Source: JAVVSR01 sp036654095 (GTDB lineage: Bacteria; Bacillota; Clostridia; Christensenellales; CAG-917). Taken from it: a DNA stretch of 64,000 bases. Position numbers and translations under genes: made by a program. Numbering within the stretch: the stretch's first letter is position 1; every line of letters starts with the position of its first letter. Positions 18,196-27,809 of this stretch are shown one piece after another. The notes under the pieces were generated by a model. It saw only the letters and a program-made list of their open reading frames with translations, did no database searches and was not told the origin of the DNA. The stretch spans positions 89,962-153,961 of the forward strand of contig JAVVSR010000003.1 of assembly GCA_036654095.1 (NCBI GenBank), in the 5' to 3' direction.

Positions 18196-19368
18196 TTAAT
18201 TAATCTCCTTAATGGCGCTTTGCAAAGCGTCTACTTTATCAACCATTTCCCAACTAAATTCATTTCGACCAAGATGACCATAGTTTGATGTGTTTTTATA
18301 AATTGGTCGCCTTAAATTTAAATTATTTATAATTGATACAGGACGAAAATCAAACACTTTATTTACAATTTCAACCAGTTTTTCATCAGGTACTATACCC
18401 GTACCATAACTGTTGATACTTACCGAAATTGGCCTAGCGCGCCCAATCGCATAAGCTAGCTCCAACTCACAACGTTTAGCGAGTTTTGCAGCAACAATGT
18501 TTTTACATACATATCTAGCCATATAAAGCCCGCTTCTGTCAACTTTTGTAGGGTCTTTGCCACTTAATGCGCCACCACCGTGCGCGCAATAACCGCCATA
18601 TGTGTCAACAATTATTTTGCGTCCAGTTAATCCGCTATCGCCATTAGGGCCGCCTTTAACAAAACGACCTGTTGGATTAATATAATATTTTGTATCATTG
18701 TCAAGCCATTTTTTTGGAATGGCAACCTTAACAACTTTTTCAATAATATCATTTACAATTTGTTCGTGAGTGACATCTTCCGAATGTTGCGCCGACACAA
18801 CTATCGTATCCACGCGGACAGGTACGTCGCCATCATATTCCACGGTAACTTGCGACTTCCCGTCTGGACGAAGATATTTAATTAAACCTAATTTTCTGAC
18901 CTCGGTTAGCCTGCGGGTAAGTGCGTGCGCTAAAATAATAGGTAGCGGCATAAGTTCGGCCGTTTCGTCAGTCGCGTATCCAAACATCATTCCTTGGTCG
19001 CCAGCGCCAATTTTATCGGCCATATCACCTTTAAATTCGGCAGCGTTATTTACACCCAAAGCGATGTCGGGCGACTGTTCATTTATTGTCGTCAGCACTG
19101 AACAGGTTTTGTAATCAAAACCCAACTCACTGCTGTCATATCCAATTTCTTTAATTGTTTCCCTAACAACGCTAGGGATATCGGTATAGCAATCTGCGCT
19201 TATCTCGCCCATAACCAAAACAAGCCCAGTAGTCGCGCAAACTTCGCACGCCACGCGCGCGTTCGCGTCCTTAGATATAATATCGTCTAAAATAGCGTCG
19301 GCAATTTGGTCGCAAACCTTATCAGGATGCCCCTCTGTTACGCTTTCAGATGTAAATAGTCTTTTCAT
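18196..19368 (-). CDS. metK: S-adenosylmethionine synthetase
   Basis: MetK makes S-adenosylmethionine from ATP and methionine. The 390-residue product starts MKRLFTSESVTEGHPDKVCDQ, containing the ATP-binding His. Other marks are GAGDQGMMFGYA, the P-loop-like GGPNGDSGLTGRKIIVDTYGG, and AHGGGALSGKDPTKVDRSGLYMAR. GGAG precedes the ATG at 19368; an upstream in-frame start at 19434 would add 22 unconserved residues and run through the leader hairpins. It is the first gene of metK-recD2-comF. Confidence 0.98.
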   Translation of the reverse strand: MKRLFTSESVTEGHPDKVCDQIADAILDDIISKDANARVACEVCATTGLVLVMGEISADCYTDIPSVVRETIKEIGYDSSELGFDYKTCSVLTTINEQSPDIALGVNNAAEFKGDMADKIGAGDQGMMFGYATDETAELMPLPIILAHALTRRLTEVRKLGLIKYLRPDGKSQVTVEYDGDVPVRVDTIVVSAQHSEDVTHEQIVNDIIEKVVKVAIPKKWLDNDTKYYINPTGRFVKGGPNGDSGLTGRKIIVDTYGGYCAHGGGALSGKDPTKVDRSGLYMARYVCKNIVAAKLAKRCELELAYAIGRARPISVSINSYGTGIVPDEKLVEIVNKVFDFRPVSIINNLNLRRPIYKNTSNYGHLGRNEFSWEMVDKVDALQSAIKEIN

Positions 19369-19379
19369 AAATACTCCAT

Positions 19380-19502
19380 TTGGGTTAAAGTTTATGCCGC
19401 AAACCCAATTTTTTATTTCGTACCTTTTAAACAAGCTAGCGCTAAATTAAAATCATTCCCCTAGTTGAAAACACCGCCGTAAACGACGGAGTTTTCAGGG
19501 AA
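19380..19502 (-). promoter_or_regulatory. Structured 5' leader of metK (two hairpins)
   Basis: Hairpin 1 (19456-19502) is long: TTCCC...GGGAA outside, then TGAAAAC/GTTTTCA and CCG(T)CG/CGGCGG with a TTTA loop. Hairpin 2 (19380-19408) has a perfect TTGGGTT/AACCCAA stem and ends 2 bases before the metK GGAG. SAM-sensing leaders are common before metK in Firmicutes, but I do not see the S-box core, and I cannot match the known SAM classes. Another explanation is processing or attenuation of the rpoC transcript. Confidence 0.45.
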
Positions 19503-19508
19503 ATTTAA

Positions 19509-19536
19509 TTTTTAGCACATAATCACATTTGTTAAA
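19509..19536 (-). promoter_or_regulatory. Possible promoter of metK
   Basis: On the minus strand, TTTAAC (19531-19536), a 16-bp spacer and TAAAAA (19509-19514) preceded by TG-C, an extended -10. Transcription would start at the foot of leader hairpin 1. Confidence 0.35.
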
Positions 19537-19679
19537 CAAGCGCAACTGCATTAAAACATAACAGCAATATTTACTTGCTTTAAATCATTTCGGTCACATT
19601 AACGCATTCAAGCTAACCTGCAAACTCAACATTAGTTTGAAAACATCAATATTTACTTGCCTTAAATTATTTTGACTTT

Positions 19680-22600
19680 TTAGTCAAAATCTTCCAAACC
19701 ATAATCGAACTCTTTATCGTCAAAGTTACAAGTTACATTTGGCACGGGCTGTTCCATAACTGGTACGGTATTAATATTTTTATAAATTTTCATACCAGTA
19801 CCCGCAGGTATTAATTTACCAATAATTACGTTCTCTTTTAAGCCACGTAACGGGTCAATTTTATTTTTTATAGCCGCATCTGTCAACACTCGAGCCGTTT
19901 CTTGGAATGATGCTGCCGATAAGAAACTTTCAGTCGCCAACGCGGCTTTAGTAATGCCAAGTAATGTACGCTTAGCCTTAGCGGGTTCGCCGCCTTTTTC
20001 AAGCACTTTTTGGTTTTCTTCCTCATAAGTAAAGATATCTAAAAGTGTCCCGGGCAACATTTCGGTATCGCCTTGTGACTCAATTTTAACTTTTCTAAGC
20101 ATTTGACGAACAATAACTTCAATATGCTTGTCATTAATTTCAACGCCTGACAAACGATAAGCCGATTGCACTTCTTTTGTTAAGTAATCTTGTACGCCCT
20201 TCACGCCACGCGCGCGGAGCATATCTTGCAAGTTGATTGAACCTTGTGTCAACGGGTCGCCCGGTTCCACCTTTGCGCCATCTTCAACACGCATTTTTGC
20301 GCCGTAAGGAATAGGATAAAGTTTTTCTTCGCCGTCTGAACCAGTGATAACAATTTCGCGGTCGTTGTTTGAGCGCTTAATTGTACCGGTATTTTCGGCA
20401 ATAACTGCTTGACCTTTAGGTTTCCTTGCCTCAAACAACTCCTCAACACGAGGCAAACCTTGCGTAATATCGTCACCTGTTGCAACACCGCCCGTATGGA
20501 AGGTACGCATTGTAAGCTGAGTACCTGGCTCGCCGATTGACTGCGCCGCAATGATACCGACAGCCTCGCCCAGTTTAACAGGATTACCGCTAGCCATATT
20601 TTTGCCATAGCACTTAGAGCAAATACCATAACGAGTTTTGCAACTTAAAATGCTTCGGATAAGAACTTCTTTAATGCCAATTTTTTGAATATAGTCTGCT
20701 TGGTCGGGAGAAATCATGGCGTCAGCTTCGACAATAATTTCGCCTGTTTCGGGATGGACAATAGGTTTAATTGTGTAGCGTCCGCTAATACGACTTGCAA
20801 TACCTTCAATTTCGTTTTTACCATCAGCGATAGGAGTAACGAGAACACCCTTAGTATCGCCACAATCTTGTTCGCTAACGATGACATCTTGAGAAACGTC
20901 AACAAGACGTCTTGTAAGATAACCAGAGTCGGCCGTTTTCAAAGCTGTATCTGCCAAACCTTTACGCCCACCGTGTGAAGAAATGAAGTATTCCAAAACC
21001 GATAAGCCTTCACGGAAGTTTGCTTTAACAGGAAGTTCAATAGTACGACCTGAAGGGTCACTCATAAGTCCACGCATACCAGCAAGCTGTCTAATCTGTC
21101 CCATATTGCCACGCGCGCCTGAGTTAGCCATCATCCAAACCGGATTAAAGTCATCGAGTTCATTCTTAAGCGCTTTTTCAACCATATCGGTTGCGTTACG
21201 CCAAGTTTTACAAACAGCTTCATAGCGTTCGTCCTCAGACATTGTACCCCTGCGGAAACCTCTTTCAATACCTATTACCTTTTCCTCGGCATCGGCAACA
21301 ATATCTTTTTTAGCGGCAGGAATATGCATATCAAATACACTTGTTGTAATTGCGCTTATTGTCGAATATTTAAAGCCTAAGCTTTTAATATTATCGGCAA
21401 CGGCGGCAGTTTCGGTAGCTCCCTTATATTTAAAGCAGTTATCAATAACCTTACTAAGTTCCTTTTTGCCGATAGCCTTTACGCTACTAAGCAAACCTTC
21501 AACCTCGAGTTCAAGCATATCCTCTGGGCATTCTCTTGGCACAAAGTGTAAATCTTGCGGAAGAATTTCATTAAATATCCACCTACCAATAGTAGTGTGT
21601 AACCTTTTTGTGTAATTTTTGCCGTCAATTTCTTTTGAAACTCTAATATAAATTTTAGCCTGCAATGAAATATTGTTATTTCTGTAAGCAAGCATCGCCT
21701 CATTTGGAGAGCGGAAAATTTTGCCTTCGCCTAACGCGCCAGGACGAACGATAGTGAGGTAATAAGTCCCCATAACCATATCCTGTGTCAGTGAAATAAT
21801 AGGACGTCCATCTGACAGTTTTAAAATATTATTTGTTGAAAGCATAAGAATACGCGCTTCTGCTTGAGCCTCAATCGACAACGGAACGTGAACTGCCATT
21901 TGGTCGCCGTCAAAGTCGGCGTTAAACGCGCCGCAAGCGAGAGGATGCAATTTAATTGCGCGACCCTCAACAAGCACGGGTTCAAACGCTTGAATACCAA
22001 GCCTATGTAGCGTTGGCGCACGGTTTAGAAGAACAGGATGGTCCTTAATTACATCTTCTAAAATATCCCAAACTTGAGGTTTTGCGTTTTCAACAAATCG
22101 TTTTGCGCTTTTGATATTGTGGCAAAGATTTTTTTCAACCAATTTATTCATAATAAACGGCTTAAATAATTCAATAGCCATTTCCTTAGGAAGACCACAT
22201 TGATACAATTTAAGTTCAGGACCAACTACAATAACTGAACGGCCAGAGTAGTCAACACGTTTGCCCAAAAGGTTTTGACGGAAACGACCTTGCTTACCAC
22301 GAAGCATACTTGACAACGATTTCAATTCGCGATTGCCCGGGCCAGTTATCGCTTTTCCGCGACGGCCGTTATCGATAAGGGCATCAACGGCTTCTTGAAG
22401 CATACGTTTTTCGTTTCTAACAATAATGTCAGGCGCGCCCAATTCTTTAAGACGTTTTAAACGATTATTACGGTTAATAACACGACGATAAAGGTCATTT
22501 AAATCAGATGTTGCAAAACGTCCGCCATCTAACTGCACCATAGGCCTTATTTCAGGGGGAATAACGGGAAGCACATCTAAAATCATCCAACTGGGATGAT

Positions 22601-23267
22601 TTCCGCTAACACGGAAAGCCTCGACAATTTCAAGCCTTTTAACAGCGCGCAATCTTTTTTGACCAATGCTAGTGTTTATAATGTTTTTCAACATTTTGCT
22701 TTCTTCGGGCAAGTTTACATCGAGCAACAATTCTTTAATTGCCTCGGCGCCCATAGCCGCGCGGAAAGAATTTGCGCCGTATTTTTCAATAAGCGCGCTA
22801 TAATCGCGGTCGTTAAGAACCTGTTTCCTGTGAACTTCTGGACATTTGCCTGCGTCCAAAACAACATAGGATACAAAGTAAAGCACCTGTTCAAGTTCCT
22901 TCGGCGAAATATCAATCATCAAACTGATACGTGAAGGCACGCCTCTAAAATACCAGATGTGCGATACGGGCGCAGCCAACTCAATGTGCCCCATACGCTC
23001 GCGACGAACCTTGCTTTTTGTAACTTCAACACCACATTTTTCACAAATAACACCCTTGTAGCGTATCCTCTTATATTTGCCGCAATGGCACTCCCAGTCA
23101 CGTGTTGGCCCAAATATTCTTTCACAGAAAAGACCATCACGTTCGGGTTTTTGTGTTCTATAATTTATTGTTTCGGGCTTCAAGACCTCGCCGTACGACC
23201 ATTCCCTTATTTTTTCAGGGCTGGCAATACCGATTTGCATTGAATCAAAACTACTTAACTCATACAT
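19680..23267 (-). CDS. rpoC: DNA-directed RNA polymerase subunit beta'
   Basis: The beta' subunit forms the clamp and active site of RNA polymerase. The 1,195-residue product has the compact Firmicutes length. The N-terminal zinc ribbon is CHCGKYKRIRYKGVICEKCG (about residues 60-78), the catalytic Mg site is NADFDGDQMAVH near 450, and the bridge helix/trigger loop region includes GEPGTQLTMRTFHTGG near 925. A second zinc site is CKTRYGICSKCYG near 880. AGGAGG lies 11 bases before the ATG. It follows rpoB by 14 bases. Confidence 0.99.
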   Translation of the reverse strand: MYELSSFDSMQIGIASPEKIREWSYGEVLKPETINYRTQKPERDGLFCERIFGPTRDWECHCGKYKRIRYKGVICEKCGVEVTKSKVRRERMGHIELAAPVSHIWYFRGVPSRISLMIDISPKELEQVLYFVSYVVLDAGKCPEVHRKQVLNDRDYSALIEKYGANSFRAAMGAEAIKELLLDVNLPEESKMLKNIINTSIGQKRLRAVKRLEIVEAFRVSGNHPSWMILDVLPVIPPEIRPMVQLDGGRFATSDLNDLYRRVINRNNRLKRLKELGAPDIIVRNEKRMLQEAVDALIDNGRRGKAITGPGNRELKSLSSMLRGKQGRFRQNLLGKRVDYSGRSVIVVGPELKLYQCGLPKEMAIELFKPFIMNKLVEKNLCHNIKSAKRFVENAKPQVWDILEDVIKDHPVLLNRAPTLHRLGIQAFEPVLVEGRAIKLHPLACGAFNADFDGDQMAVHVPLSIEAQAEARILMLSTNNILKLSDGRPIISLTQDMVMGTYYLTIVRPGALGEGKIFRSPNEAMLAYRNNNISLQAKIYIRVSKEIDGKNYTKRLHTTIGRWIFNEILPQDLHFVPRECPEDMLELEVEGLLSSVKAIGKKELSKVIDNCFKYKGATETAAVADNIKSLGFKYSTISAITTSVFDMHIPAAKKDIVADAEEKVIGIERGFRRGTMSEDERYEAVCKTWRNATDMVEKALKNELDDFNPVWMMANSGARGNMGQIRQLAGMRGLMSDPSGRTIELPVKANFREGLSVLEYFISSHGGRKGLADTALKTADSGYLTRRLVDVSQDVIVSEQDCGDTKGVLVTPIADGKNEIEGIASRISGRYTIKPIVHPETGEIIVEADAMISPDQADYIQKIGIKEVLIRSILSCKTRYGICSKCYGKNMASGNPVKLGEAVGIIAAQSIGEPGTQLTMRTFHTGGVATGDDITQGLPRVEELFEARKPKGQAVIAENTGTIKRSNNDREIVITGSDGEEKLYPIPYGAKMRVEDGAKVEPGDPLTQGSINLQDMLRARGVKGVQDYLTKEVQSAYRLSGVEINDKHIEVIVRQMLRKVKIESQGDTEMLPGTLLDIFTYEEENQKVLEKGGEPAKAKRTLLGITKAALATESFLSAASFQETARVLTDAAIKNKIDPLRGLKENVIIGKLIPAGTGMKIYKNINTVPVMEQPVPNVTCNFDDKEFDYGLEDFD

Positions 23268-23281
23268 ATATAATAAACCTC

Positions 23282-26200
23282 CTATTCATTAGAAGCATCA
23301 TCATCAGACGCATCATCACTACTTTCCAATAAGCCGTCAGCCAAATCAACATCAGGCTGTGAGTCATCGTCTTTGTCGCCCTTGCTTCCATCATTAAAGC
23401 TTGCAAAAATATCGTTATCATAATCCAAGTCGCCACCATCAAACAAGTCGTCCTTGAATAAGTCATCGCCATTCGTTTTATCGACGCTAAACAAGTCGTC
23501 AATATCAACTTCTGCAAATTCTTCATCTTTTTTAATGACATTAATATCTGGCTCAATATCGTCTTCTGAAAAATCACGAATTTTAACTTCGTCGTGTTCT
23601 GCAGTAAGAACTTTGACATCTAAGGCCAAACTCTGCAATTCTTTAATAAGTACCTTAAACGATTCAGGTATGCCCGGCTCAGAAATATTGTTGCCCTTTA
23701 CGATAGATTCATAAGTTTTAACACGGCCAACTACGTCATCTGACTTAACGGTCAAAATCTCTTGCAATAGGTTGGCTGCGCCATAAGCGTATAAAGCCCA
23801 AACTTCCATTTCACCAAAACGCTGTCCGCCAAACTGAGCTTTACCACCCAAAGGCTGTTGTGTAACCAAACTGTAAGGACCTGTGCTTCTCGCGTGGATT
23901 TTATCATCAACCAAGTGAGCAAGTTTAAGCATATACATATAGCCAACAGTAACACGGTTTTCAAACGGTTCACCTGTACGTCCATCATACAACTGAATTT
24001 TGCCGTCTGCTGGAAGCCCGTTTTCAATAAATAATGTTTTAATATCTTCTTCACTTGCGCCATCGAATACAGGAGTGGCAATTTTCCAGTCAAGCATTTT
24101 AGCAACCAAGCCTAAGTGAACTTCAAGTACTTGTCCGATGTTCATACGTGAAGGAACGCCTAACGGGTTCAACACTATTTGCAACGGAGTACCATCTGCT
24201 CTAAATGGCATATCTTCAATAGGTAACACGCGTGAGATAACACCCTTATTACCGTGACGACCAGCCATTTTATCGCCTACTGAAATTTTCCTCTTTTGAG
24301 CAATGTAAACACGAACTTGTTTATTTACTCCCGGGGATAGTTCATCCTTATTTTTACGAGTAAACACCTTAACGTCAACTATAATTCCGCCTTCGCCGTG
24401 AGGCACCCGCAATGAAGTATCACGAACTTCGCGCGCCTTGTCGCCGAATATAGCCCTAAGCAAGCGTTCTTCTGGAGTAAGCTCGGTTTCGCCCTTCGGG
24501 GTAACCTTACCAACCAAGATATCGCCGCTATGTACTTCTGCGCCAATCATAATGATACCATCTTCATCCAAAAACTTTAGCGCGTCGTCGGACAAGTTAG
24601 GAATATCACGCGTAATTTGTTCCTCTCCTAATTTTGTATCGCGCGCCTCGCTTTCGTACTCCTCAATATGAATTGAAGTGAAAACGTCATCACGAACAAG
24701 CTCCTCTGAAATTAAAATAGCATCCTCATAGTTGTAACCTTCCCAACTCATAAAGCCAATTAAAATGTTTCGTCCAAGCGCAATTTCGCCATTATCGGTT
24801 GAGGGGCCATCTGCCAAAATCATACCTTTAGTAACTTTTTGACCACCGTAAACTATTGGTTTTTGATTTATGCAAGTACTTTGATTGCTTCGTACAAACT
24901 TCTGCGTATAGTAAACATCATCTTCGGCTTCGGTAGCGACAACAATTTTATCTGCATCAACATATTTCACTACTCCGTCATTTTTAGCGATAATCAATAC
25001 ACCGCTATCATAAGCTATTTTATGCTCAATACCTGTTGCAATAATTGGAGCTTCTGGCCTTAATAGTGGCACTGCCTGACGCTGCATGTTAGAACCCATC
25101 AACGCGCGGTTTGTATCGTCATTTTCAAGAAATGGAATTAATGCAGTAGCAACAGAAACCAACTGTTTGGGCGATACGTCCATATAGTCGACATCAGCTA
25201 CGTTTACCTCTTTAATATCCTCACGAATACGGCAAGTAACACGCTTATTGATAAACTTACCGTTGTCGTCTAACGGCTCGTTAGCTTGCGCTATTGTATA
25301 TTTATCTTCCTCGTCGGCAGGCATGTACCTAACTTCTTCAGTAACGATACCATCTGGCTTTATAACCCTGCGGTATGGCGACTCGATAAATCCATATTCG
25401 TCAATTCGCGCATAGGTACTTAATGATGTAATCAAACCAATGTTTTGACCTTCAGGTGTTTCAATAGGACACATACGGCCATAGTGCGTGTGGTGTACGT
25501 CACGTACATCAAAGCTTGCGCGCTCACGGCTTAAACCGCCAGGCCCTAATGCTGATACTTTACGTTTGTGCGTAAGCTCGGCAATCGGGTTAGGTTGCTC
25601 CATAAACTGCGAAAGTTGTGAACTCCCAAAAAATTCTTTTATTGCGCTCGCTACGGGACGAATGTTAATTAATGATTGAGGCGAAATTTCCTTATTCTCC
25701 TGCGCGATTGACATTCTCTCTTTAATAACGCGTTCAAGTCTAAGCATACCCTTTCCAAATTGATGTTGCAAAAGTTCGCCAACTGAACGTACGCGACGAT
25801 TTGACAAGTGGTCAATGTCATCTATAACACCTAAGCCATAGTTAAGCCCAAGGTTGTAGGTAACGCTTCCCAAAATATCTTCCATAGTAATCGTGCCAAC
25901 TACAAGATTGTTAATATTGTTTTTAATTGCCTGTATCCGCGCTTCATCGCCCTCAACTTCGCTAAATAATTTTTTCAAGTTAGGATAATAAACTTTTTCT
26001 AAAATTCCAAGTTCGCGAGGATTGCAATCGATAAAGGCATCAAGGTCAACAGTGTTATTGCCAATTACCTTAAACTCAATTTTTTTACATACATCATTTG
26101 TGCCGTTTTTCTCAATATAATCAACATCAAGGAAAACTTCATTAACGGCATTATTTTGAATTGTCTTAGCCAAAACCTCATCAATCACTGTGCCTTTTTC

Positions 26201-27124
26201 AGCTAAAATCTCGCCAGTAACCAAACTAACGACATCACGACTTAATTTTTGTCCTAAAATACGAGTGGCTATCGAAAGCTTTTTATTAAACTTATAACGG
26301 CCTACTCTCGTTAAATCATAACGACGGTTGTCAAAAAAGTAGTTATGAATAAGTATGTCAGCGCCCTCAATGGTCGCGCCTTCGCCGGGACGTAGCCTTC
26401 TAAATAAATCCAACTTGCCAGTATCCTCGTTATGCCCGCCCTGTGGGTCTTTCTCACAAGTTTTCATCATCATCGGCTCATTGTTAAATGCGCCGTTTAC
26501 CGAATCGTCACTGCCTAACCCCAATGCGCGAAGTAACGTCGTTGCGGTAATCTTCCGTTGACGGTCAACGTGTACCCAAAGATTGTCATCGGGGCATTGC
26601 TCAAATTCAAGCCACGCTCCATGAGCAGGTATTAACGTGGTTTTATAACGCTGAATACCGTTTTTATCGCGTTCAGAATCACAGTATACGCCAGGACTCC
26701 TTACAAGTTGACTAACTATAACGCGTTCCGCGCCATTTATGACAAAGCTACCACTATCGGTCATCAACGGGAAATCGCCCATAAACACCTCTTGGTCGAT
26801 AACTTCGCCTGTTTCGATATTGGTCAACCTTGCTTTAACCTTTAAAGGTATTGCGTAGGTTGCATCGCGGTTCTTACATTCCCTAACTGAATATTTAGGC
26901 GCGCCATCTAAGTTGTAGTCCAGAAACGAAAGCTCCATACGGTCAGAAAAATCACGTATTGGAGAATACTCCTGAAGAACCTCTTTGATACCGTTTTCTA
27001 AAAAGTTTTTGTAGGAATCCTTTTGAACCTCGATAAGATACGGAATCTCGAGCACATCTTTGATAGTAGAAAACGTCATACGCTCGGTATTTCCATACTT
27101 GACCTTGTGAATTCTTTGAGACAT
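23282..27124 (-). CDS. rpoB: DNA-directed RNA polymerase subunit beta
   Basis: The beta subunit of RNA polymerase is 1,280 residues here. Recognisable blocks are the rifampicin region FFGSSQLSQFMEQPNP with HKRKVSALGPGG, the GRMCPIETPEGQNIGLI block, GRNILIGFMSWEGYNYEDAIL, GDKMAGRHGNKGV and the C-terminal GGKAQFGGQRFGEMEVWAL. The last 60 or so residues form an acidic Asp/Ser tail rich in DDL and DD, longer than in many relatives. Position 516 (E. coli numbering) is Glu and 529 is Lys. AAGGAG precedes the ATG. It leads the rpoB-rpoC unit; rplJ-rplL are not upstream as usual. Confidence 0.99.
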   Translation of the reverse strand: MSQRIHKVKYGNTERMTFSTIKDVLEIPYLIEVQKDSYKNFLENGIKEVLQEYSPIRDFSDRMELSFLDYNLDGAPKYSVRECKNRDATYAIPLKVKARLTNIETGEVIDQEVFMGDFPLMTDSGSFVINGAERVIVSQLVRSPGVYCDSERDKNGIQRYKTTLIPAHGAWLEFEQCPDDNLWVHVDRQRKITATTLLRALGLGSDDSVNGAFNNEPMMMKTCEKDPQGGHNEDTGKLDLFRRLRPGEGATIEGADILIHNYFFDNRRYDLTRVGRYKFNKKLSIATRILGQKLSRDVVSLVTGEILAEKGTVIDEVLAKTIQNNAVNEVFLDVDYIEKNGTNDVCKKIEFKVIGNNTVDLDAFIDCNPRELGILEKVYYPNLKKLFSEVEGDEARIQAIKNNINNLVVGTITMEDILGSVTYNLGLNYGLGVIDDIDHLSNRRVRSVGELLQHQFGKGMLRLERVIKERMSIAQENKEISPQSLINIRPVASAIKEFFGSSQLSQFMEQPNPIAELTHKRKVSALGPGGLSRERASFDVRDVHHTHYGRMCPIETPEGQNIGLITSLSTYARIDEYGFIESPYRRVIKPDGIVTEEVRYMPADEEDKYTIAQANEPLDDNGKFINKRVTCRIREDIKEVNVADVDYMDVSPKQLVSVATALIPFLENDDTNRALMGSNMQRQAVPLLRPEAPIIATGIEHKIAYDSGVLIIAKNDGVVKYVDADKIVVATEAEDDVYYTQKFVRSNQSTCINQKPIVYGGQKVTKGMILADGPSTDNGEIALGRNILIGFMSWEGYNYEDAILISEELVRDDVFTSIHIEEYESEARDTKLGEEQITRDIPNLSDDALKFLDEDGIIMIGAEVHSGDILVGKVTPKGETELTPEERLLRAIFGDKAREVRDTSLRVPHGEGGIIVDVKVFTRKNKDELSPGVNKQVRVYIAQKRKISVGDKMAGRHGNKGVISRVLPIEDMPFRADGTPLQIVLNPLGVPSRMNIGQVLEVHLGLVAKMLDWKIATPVFDGASEEDIKTLFIENGLPADGKIQLYDGRTGEPFENRVTVGYMYMLKLAHLVDDKIHARSTGPYSLVTQQPLGGKAQFGGQRFGEMEVWALYAYGAANLLQEILTVKSDDVVGRVKTYESIVKGNNISEPGIPESFKVLIKELQSLALDVKVLTAEHDEVKIRDFSEDDIEPDINVIKKDEEFAEVDIDDLFSVDKTNGDDLFKDDLFDGGDLDYDNDIFASFNDGSKGDKDDDSQPDVDLADGLLESSDDASDDDASNE

Positions 27125-27236
27125 ATTGTCACACTCCTTAAAAAATTGAATATATTAACAAATTAAAAATGGTTGTTTTTGACTCAAATTTGGTATATAA
27201 TGAAATAAAATACGAAAAGGCGATAACTCCCCTATC

Positions 27237-27268
27237 CCCTTTTTATAATCCATATTGTGGTAAAAGGG
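27237..27268 (-). promoter_or_regulatory. Leader hairpin of rpoB
   Basis: On the minus strand, CCCTTTT (27262-27268) pairs with AAAAGGG (27237-27243), with a short inner CCA/TGG helix in the 18-base loop. It follows the sequence TAGTATGCC, which also occurs in the L7Ae leader. GGGGATAGGGG just downstream could compete for the CCC arm, so a switch or attenuator is possible. Confidence 0.4.
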
Positions 27269-27298
27269 CATACTACTCATAATATAACACATTTTACT

Positions 27299-27327
27299 AG
27301 GGTACAACTTAAAAATCAATATGTCAA
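27299..27327 (-). promoter_or_regulatory. Candidate promoter of rpoB-rpoC
   Basis: On the minus strand, a perfect TTGACA (27322-27327), a 17-bp spacer and TACCCT (27299-27304). The -10 is poor but keeps the key T, A and final T. TATATT at 27281-27286 is a better -10 but has no well-spaced -35. Nineteen of the first 21 bases from TTGACA match the str operon promoter. Confidence 0.5.
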
Positions 27328-27375
27328 GCATTTTATAAAACATTTTTATAATATATATAATAATAGAGGCACACA

Positions 27376-27621
27376 ATGCGCGTAGACAAATTTTTAAAGG
27401 TTTCACGAATTATTAAACGGCGTACCGTCGCTCAGGAAGCTTGCGACGGCAAACGCATTGAAGTAAATGGAAAAGCTGCCAAGCCTGCTAAGGAAATTAA
27501 AGTTGGCGACATTGTATCTGTGCGCTTTGGCGACAAAACTTTTACATTTCGTATTTTATCACTAAGCGAAAACTCAACAAAGTCTACCGCCGCCGATATG
27601 TACGAAATTATTGATGGCTGA
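27376..27621 (+). CDS. rqcP: S4-domain RNA-binding protein, RqcP/YabO-like
   Basis: An 81-residue protein that is essentially one S4 RNA-binding domain: MRVDKFLKVSRIIKRRTVAQ, then the GKRIEVNGKAAKPAKEIKVGD core and VSVRFGDKTFTFRIL. This size and pattern match the Hsp15/YabO family; in B. subtilis RqcP works with RqcH to add alanine tails to stalled nascent chains on the 50S subunit. The family could also include other small S4 proteins, so the symbol is tentative. It is transcribed divergently from rpoB, with TAGAGG before the ATG. Confidence 0.85.
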   Translation: MRVDKFLKVSRIIKRRTVAQEACDGKRIEVNGKAAKPAKEIKVGDIVSVRFGDKTFTFRILSLSENSTKSTAADMYEIIDG

Positions 27622-27742
27622 TTTTTATTTTTAATGGAAAATACAAGCGCAAGTTTTATATTTAATTATCCATTTTTTATTTAACCATAAAACGGACACG
27701 TCAGGTCAATACAAAATTGCTTTTAAGTATTTTTTTGCTTGC

Positions 27743-27748
27743 TAAAAT
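27743..27748 (+). promoter_or_regulatory. Possible extended -10 before ispDF
   Basis: TAAAAT preceded by TG-C, 62 bases before the ispDF start. No good -35 is present (best is TTTTAA at 16 bp), so this is only a candidate. Confidence 0.3.
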
Positions 27749-27809
27749 AAAAACAATTTTGTTTAGTTAAATAAGTTGTGGCTAATAAATGCAAATTATA
27801 GAGGTGAAA

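Larger units (their letters stand above)
19369..19679. other. Intergenic region rpoC-metK with structured metK leader
   Basis: The 311 bases contain no gene. Near rpoC, two almost identical stretches (AATATTTACTTGC, about 19570 and 19649) repeat at 79 bases. A possible promoter and two strong hairpins precede metK and are listed. No clear terminator after rpoC was seen. Confidence 0.6.

Noticed and set aside
19380..19502. metK leader as an S-box (SAM-I) riboswitch
   Set aside because: The conserved S-box core and kink-turn sequence are not present, and the region is too short for the full fold plus a terminator.
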